Shown: piece by piece, positions 6,407-9,597 of the stretch | Layout of the letters: every line of letters begins with the position of its first letter | Position numbering within the stretch: the first letter of the stretch is position 1 | Assembly (NCBI GenBank): GCA_003564055.1 | Contig: PWSG01000184.1 | Location: forward strand, 1-9,597 | Origin: Syntrophomonadaceae bacterium | Lineage (GTDB): Bacteria; Bacillota; Dethiobacteria; DTU022 | Direction: 5' to 3' | Length of the DNA stretch: 9,597 bases | Notes under the pieces: generated by a model | What the model saw: the letters and a program-made list of their open reading frames with translations, nothing else | Told to the model about the DNA's origin: nothing | Databases searched by the model: none | Made by a program: the position numbers and the translations under genes

Positions 6407-7745
6407 TTAGTTTGTCTCCCCCTGCTGCTTTGTCCATGGTTTCCAGGAAAGCGTGCAGCCTGTTTTTTATCTGGGCATCCGACCAGAGGCGGGGATCTGC
6501 CATATCGCTTTCGAATATAAGGGAAGGAATACCCAGCTGGGCCAGCCTGTTTTTAGTGTGTACTTCACCGAATGATACAGCCCGGCAGGAACGGGTAAGG
6601 TGCATCAGGGCGCCGTTTAAACTGTATTCTTCAACCAATTCATTTAGCAGGCTGCTGCCGGAAAACCCGCCAAAGACGGCGGGGTTGCAAAGCTCGGGCA
6701 TGGTTTCTGCCCCGTAGTCGTGCATTTTAACTGCCCGCTGCCAGGTCCTCCTGACAATGGCTTCCAGCGGGTCGCTTAAGTCAACTTCAAAGAAATCACC
6801 GACATTGTAAGTTGATTCGTAAGCAACAACCGCACCCTTGGATTCGAGGTAGTTAAAAATCCCCATATTAAACCATGGCGGCAGGCCAAACCAGATTAAA
6901 CGGTATTTTTCTTCTTCCGTTACACCCACCTTACGGGCGACTCGGTCTTTTACCTCTTCATACATTTCCTTATAAAAATCAACTGCTTCCTGATCTCCGA
7001 CAAGGTACATCTGGGGAATAATCGAATGGAAGTAGTCAGTCGAACTCATCGGGCAGGGCACGGCCTTGCGCAGGGCCAGTGTGTCTCGCCAGTATCCCAG
7101 GGCTTTATGTGAGAGGGCAAGGGTTTCGCGCAGTAAATCCAGGTCGAGCTTTTTACCGGTTTGCTTTTCCATAAAATCAATTTGTCCCGCTAAATCTTCA
7201 CGCAGCAGTGTCAGGTAGTGATCTTCGACACGCGGATCACGGGGGTCGATATCCCATGGTGGGGCAAGAGGGTCACTGCTGTAAACAGGAACATTAAAAA
7301 AACGGGTAGCGATAGATTGGAACCATTTCCAGCGTGGTTCGCAAATAAAACCTGAGCCAAGCAGCATCGACGGGGTGCCCATACCGCCCGGCAGCGGTGA
7401 TTCTTCGGGAGGTTCTCCTTTATCTTTGGTTAACTTGCAGTAGCCCATTGTATTAGTTACATAAGAACACAGTTCCGGGGAATAACCGTCTCCCTCTGCC
7501 ACCTCAATAAAGTGCGGGGCAACCAGCCTGCTGGCGCACATGGTGCCGAAGTTTTCGGGCCATTCGAAAAGCAAATCAAAAGCTTTCAGCAGTTCCGGCG
7601 GTACACCGACCATGCACCAGGCCAGCGGTTCGTTGCTGCTGAAACGTCTTTCCATCTGGCGCATAAAAAAGCGCGGCAGCATTTCTTTCATTTTTCGGGT
7701 TGTATCCAGGTGACGTTTAGCCCGGCTCATTTCGCTCTGGTTCAT
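6396..7745 (-). CDS. 2-hydroxyacyl-CoA dehydratase / benzoyl-CoA reductase-type subunit (BcrB-like, large)
   Basis: This is the 449-aa larger partner in the same HGD-D family, comparable in length to BcrB-type subunits. The N-terminus is a charged helix (about 1-38). Then come WCMVGVPPELLKAFD (43-57), CASRLVAPHF (70-79), LCSYVTNTMGYC (92-103) and GSGFICEPRWKWF (130-142). The C-terminal block LTRSCRAVSFGE (383-394) is followed by FESDMADPRLW (411-421) and RLHAFLE (429-435). Cys44, Cys135 and Cys387 are the probable ligands of an oxygen-sensitive [4Fe-4S] cluster; assigning them is an inference from family spacing. AAGGAGG (7759-7753 on the minus strand) with a 7-nt spacer fixes the ATG. It is the first gene of the pair and divergent from hisG. 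No HgdC/BcrA-type activator ATPase, CoA transferase or acyl-CoA dehydrogenase is in the window, so the pathway cannot be named. Confidence 0.86.
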   Translation of the reverse strand: MNQSEMSRAKRHLDTTRKMKEMLPRFFMRQMERRFSSNEPLAWCMVGVPPELLKAFDLLFEWPENFGTMCASRLVAPHFIEVAEGDGYSPELCSYVTNTMGYCKLTKDKGEPPEESPLPGGMGTPSMLLGSGFICEPRWKWFQSIATRFFNVPVYSSDPLAPPWDIDPRDPRVEDHYLTLLREDLAGQIDFMEKQTGKKLDLDLLRETLALSHKALGYWRDTLALRKAVPCPMSSTDYFHSIIPQMYLVGDQEAVDFYKEMYEEVKDRVARKVGVTEEEKYRLIWFGLPPWFNMGIFNYLESKGAVVAYESTYNVGDFFEVDLSDPLEAIVRRTWQRAVKMHDYGAETMPELCNPAVFGGFSGSSLLNELVEEYSLNGALMHLTRSCRAVSFGEVHTKNRLAQLGIPSLIFESDMADPRLWSDAQIKNRLHAFLETMDKAAGGDKLNDS

Positions 7746-7886
7746 CAGGCTGCCTCCTTAAAAAGTGAACTGCTCTCAATAATTCTTTATTCTGCTCCTA
7801 TATCCTGCCCTGATAAAAGTTGTGTTAAAAATTTTGTTGTTCTTGGAGCGGGCGCTTTAGATACTGCGGAAATAGAGTATTTAAAA

Positions 7887-7915
7887 TTGACAGCCAGGAG
7901 CCTACGTGCTACCTT
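7887..7915 (+). promoter_or_regulatory. Putative sigma-A promoter of hisG
   Basis: A consensus TTGACA (7887-7892) is followed after exactly 17 nt by TACCTT (7910-7915). A TG at 7907-7908 gives an extended -10. The -10 hexamer itself matches only 3 of 6. It would start transcription about 25 nt before the hisG ATG, just ahead of its ribosome binding site. Confidence 0.5.
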
Positions 7916-7933
7916 ATTACTATTCATAATCAG

Positions 7934-7939
7934 AAGGAG
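7934..7939 (+). promoter_or_regulatory. Ribosome binding site that decides the hisG start
   Basis: AAGGAG lies 8 nt before ATG 7948. The in-frame GTG at 7939 begins inside this site, so it cannot be the start. Confidence 0.8.
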
Positions 7940-7947
7940 TGAATATC

Positions 7948-8820
7948 ATGAATAAGTTAAAGCTGGGTCTGCCCGCCGGCAGCCTGCAAAGCACAACTCT
8001 TGAGATTTTCAAAAAAGCCGGCTACAATATTCAAATCGGGGAACGTTCTTACTATCCTTATATAGATGATGAGGAAATTGACTGCGTTCTGATGCGGGCC
8101 CAGGAAATACCGAAATACGTAGAGGACCAGATCCTTGATGTTGGGTTGACCGGAAAAGACTGGATCAACGAAACGGCAGCAGATGTTAAGGAACTGGCCG
8201 ATCTTCACTACTCGAAACGCGGCCTGCGGCCTGTCCGTTTGGTTTTAGCGGTTCCGCAGGATTCGGATATTCAAAAGGCTGAAGACCTTGAAGGCATGCG
8301 CATTGCGACAGAACTGGTTGAAAGTACCAGGCGCTATCTTGAGGAAAAGGGAATTAGCGCTACAGTTTCCTTTTCCTGGGGAGCTACAGAAGTTAAACCT
8401 CCCCTTCTGGCTGATGCCATAGCAGAATTGACAGAAACCGGCCGTTCACTGAAAGCTAACCAGCTGCGCATAATCGAAACGATTCTTGTTTCTACTCCAA
8501 GGGTTATTATGAACCATAATAGTTATAGTGATGACTGGAAAAAGAAAAAAGTAGAGAGGATGATAACCCTGCTTAAGGGAGCGCTGCTGGCTGAACAAAA
8601 GGTTATGTTAAAAATGAATGTCCACAGCAGCAACCTGGCCAGGGTAATTGAATTGCTTCCTGCTTTACGTCAGCCGACTATTTCCAATCTCTGCGCTGAA
8701 GAGTGGGTGGCGGTTGAAAGTGTAGTTGAAGAAAAGAAAGTCCGCACGTTAATTTGTGAACTGCAGGATGCAGGGGCAGAAGGTATTCTGGAGTTTCCAA
8801 TGAATAAAATTATTCCTTAA
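7948..8820 (+). CDS. hisG: ATP phosphoribosyltransferase, long form
   Basis: This enzyme condenses ATP and PRPP to N1-(5-phosphoribosyl)-ATP, the first and feedback-controlled step of histidine synthesis, in the cytoplasm. The 290-aa protein begins LKLGLPAGSLQ, the usual HisG opening. It has GLTGKDWI (66-73) and the PRPP-binding loop DAIAELTETGRSLKAN (156-171). It continues from about residue 209 into the C-terminal regulatory domain, which ends LQDAGAEGILEFPMNKII. This makes it the long, hexameric, histidine-inhibited form that does not need HisZ. SWGATEVKPPLLADAI (143-158) resembles the longer HisG lineage. No other his gene is visible on either side, so it is either an orphan or separated from the main operon. 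A foldase gene follows after 27 nt and may be cotranscribed. Confidence 0.93.
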   Translation: MNKLKLGLPAGSLQSTTLEIFKKAGYNIQIGERSYYPYIDDEEIDCVLMRAQEIPKYVEDQILDVGLTGKDWINETAADVKELADLHYSKRGLRPVRLVLAVPQDSDIQKAEDLEGMRIATELVESTRRYLEEKGISATVSFSWGATEVKPPLLADAIAELTETGRSLKANQLRIIETILVSTPRVIMNHNSYSDDWKKKKVERMITLLKGALLAEQKVMLKMNVHSSNLARVIELLPALRQPTISNLCAEEWVAVESVVEEKKVRTLICELQDAGAEGILEFPMNKIIP

Positions 8821-8830
8821 ATTTAAGGAA
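8813..8830. repeat. Perfect 18-bp palindrome across the hisG stop codon
   Basis: TTCCTTAAATTTAAGGAA is its own reverse complement over 18 bases. It covers the last codons and TAA of hisG and ends just before the ribosome binding site of the next gene. As RNA it could fold into a 7-bp AU-rich hairpin with an AAUU loop; as DNA it could be a protein site. No function is assigned. Confidence 0.5.
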
Positions 8831-8847
8831 AAGAGGGGTGAATAGTT

Positions 8848-9597
8848 TTGGAAGAAAAGGAAATGGAACAAGGAACAGAAAAGAATCTTATTGAAAATCT
8901 GGGGAATATTAAACCTCAGCTTTTATTGGGTGTTATTGCTGTTCTTGCAGTGGCCGTAATTGTTTTGATTGTTTTACTTGTTCAGCAGCCGACAGCCCGG
9001 ACCGAGAAGGATAGGGTTGTGGCCACGGTCAATGGTGAGCAAATTATGCAGGATGAATTATTTGAAGCAATGTATGCCCAGGGTGGTCAGGAAGCTCTCG
9101 ATCAGTTGATCACCAGGAAGTTAATAATTCAGCTGGCTGAAAGTGAAGAAATCACTGTCAGTGAGGATGAACTGGAAGAGGAAGTGCAAACTATTGTTGA
9201 TGAAAACTTCCAGGGGGATCAGGAGCAATTTGAAATGGTTTTAGAACAATATGGAATAAACTTAGAAGCTTTTAAAGAAGATGCCCGTCTTAACCTTTTG
9301 GTTCGCAAAATAGCCATGGCTAATATCGATACATCTGAAGACGAGGCACGCAGTTTCTTCCAAGAACACAGTTATATGTTCGCACAGGAGGAGGAAGTGG
9401 AAGCAAGGCATATCCTGGTTGAAAACGAAGAGGAGGCAGAAGAAATTATTTCCCGTCTAAGTGAAGGCGAAGATTTTGCCGACCTGGCGGAAGAATTTTC
9501 TACGGACCTTTCCAATAAAGACGATGGTGGCTACCTGGGCTTTTTTGGCCGTGGAATGATGGTGGATGAATTCGAGGAAGCAGCTTTTTCTCTTGCA
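8848..9597 (+). CDS. Membrane-anchored parvulin-type foldase (PrsA/SurA-like), 3' end outside window
   Basis: This is a peptidyl-prolyl cis-trans isomerase expected to act outside the membrane on exported proteins; 250 codons are present and the frame is open at the window edge. After a charged cytoplasmic leader (1-24) comes one hydrophobic segment, [20 protein letters not shown] (25-44). Next is a SurA-N-like helical part that begins [15 protein letters not shown] (57-71) and includes [13 protein letters not shown]. The parvulin domain starts near 183 with VEARHILV, then [12 protein letters not shown] (209-220) and [12 protein letters not shown] (227-238). There is no lipobox cysteine after the hydrophobic segment, unlike Bacillus PrsA, so this is probably a signal anchor rather than a lipoprotein. 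The TTG start at 8848 has GAGGGGTGA (8833-8841) 6 nt before it; an internal ATG at codon 6 lacks one. It follows hisG by 27 nt. Confidence 0.88.
   Translation, partial: MEEKEMEQGTEKNLIENLGNIKPQLLLGVIAVLAVAVIVLIVLLVQQPTARTEKDRVVATVNGEQIMQDELFEAMYAQGGQEALDQLITRKLIIQLAESEEITVSEDELEEEVQTIVDENFQGDQEQFEMVLEQYGINLEAFKEDARLNLLVRKIAMANIDTSEDEARSFFQEHSYMFAQEEEVEARHILVENEEEAEEIISRLSEGEDFADLAEEFSTDLSNKDDGGYLGFFGRGMMVDEFEEAAFSLA

Noticed and set aside
6412..6717. 101-codon + strand open frame inside the 449-aa subunit gene
   Set aside because: It is antisense to conserved C-terminal motifs of the dehydratase subunit and has no recognisable product.
7939..7941. GTG as the hisG start
   Set aside because: It overlaps the AAGGAG ribosome binding site that serves the ATG at 7948.
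7512..7955. 147-codon + strand gene
   Set aside because: Most of it is antisense to the start of the 449-aa subunit gene, and it lacks a ribosome binding site. Only the last part, in the intergenic gap, was kept as a low-interest observation.

Overview
The window reads as a chromosomal segment of a strictly anaerobic, low-to-mid GC Gram-positive bacterium, most likely a member of the Clostridia in the broad sense (syntrophomonad or Peptococcaceae-like). The clues are strong AAGGAGG ribosome binding sites, TTG and GTG starts, a free-standing desulforedoxin, an oxygen-labile 2-hydroxyacyl-CoA dehydratase/benzoyl-CoA reductase-type enzyme pair, a MenA-like prenyltransferase, a PrsA-type foldase and a selenoprotein. 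The genus cannot be fixed from the sequence alone.

Layout. On the + strand, a GH13 alpha-glucosidase (102-1823) is followed by a compact three-gene cluster with its own promoter: an ArsR-family regulator (1897-2178), a HesB/IscA-like protein with an in-frame UGA read as selenocysteine (2207-2530), and a 41-residue desulforedoxin (2558-2683). A two-part hairpin (2714-2754) separates this from the convergent minus-strand genes. Reading leftward on the minus strand, these are a two-subunit HgdB/BcrBC-type iron-sulfur enzyme (7745-6396 and 6406-5276, overlapping by 11 nt), aspartate kinase (5037-3799, TTG start) and a UbiA/MenA-family prenyltransferase (3703-2768). Divergent from the enzyme pair, on the + strand, are long-form hisG (7948-8820) and a membrane-anchored parvulin-type foldase (8848 to beyond the window end).

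The most notable content is the selenoprotein. The UGA at 2309-2311 sits exactly where A-type iron-sulfur carriers have their first conserved cysteine. The frame stays open and homologous on both sides. A short hairpin with a GGA loop lies 26 nt downstream, matching the known geometry of a bacterial SECIS element. Ordinary gene callers would split or miss this gene. With the neighbouring ArsR regulator and desulforedoxin it forms a plausible small iron/sulfur/redox operon. The HesB-like selenoprotein family is already known; the association with these two neighbours is the part worth following up.

The rest is mainly housekeeping metabolism: lysine/threonine pathway entry, histidine pathway entry, quinone prenylation and extracytoplasmic folding. 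The dehydratase/reductase pair has no visible activator ATPase, so its substrate is open. No rRNA, tRNA, CRISPR, transposon or phage feature was seen, and no stretch longer than 300 bases lacks a gene.
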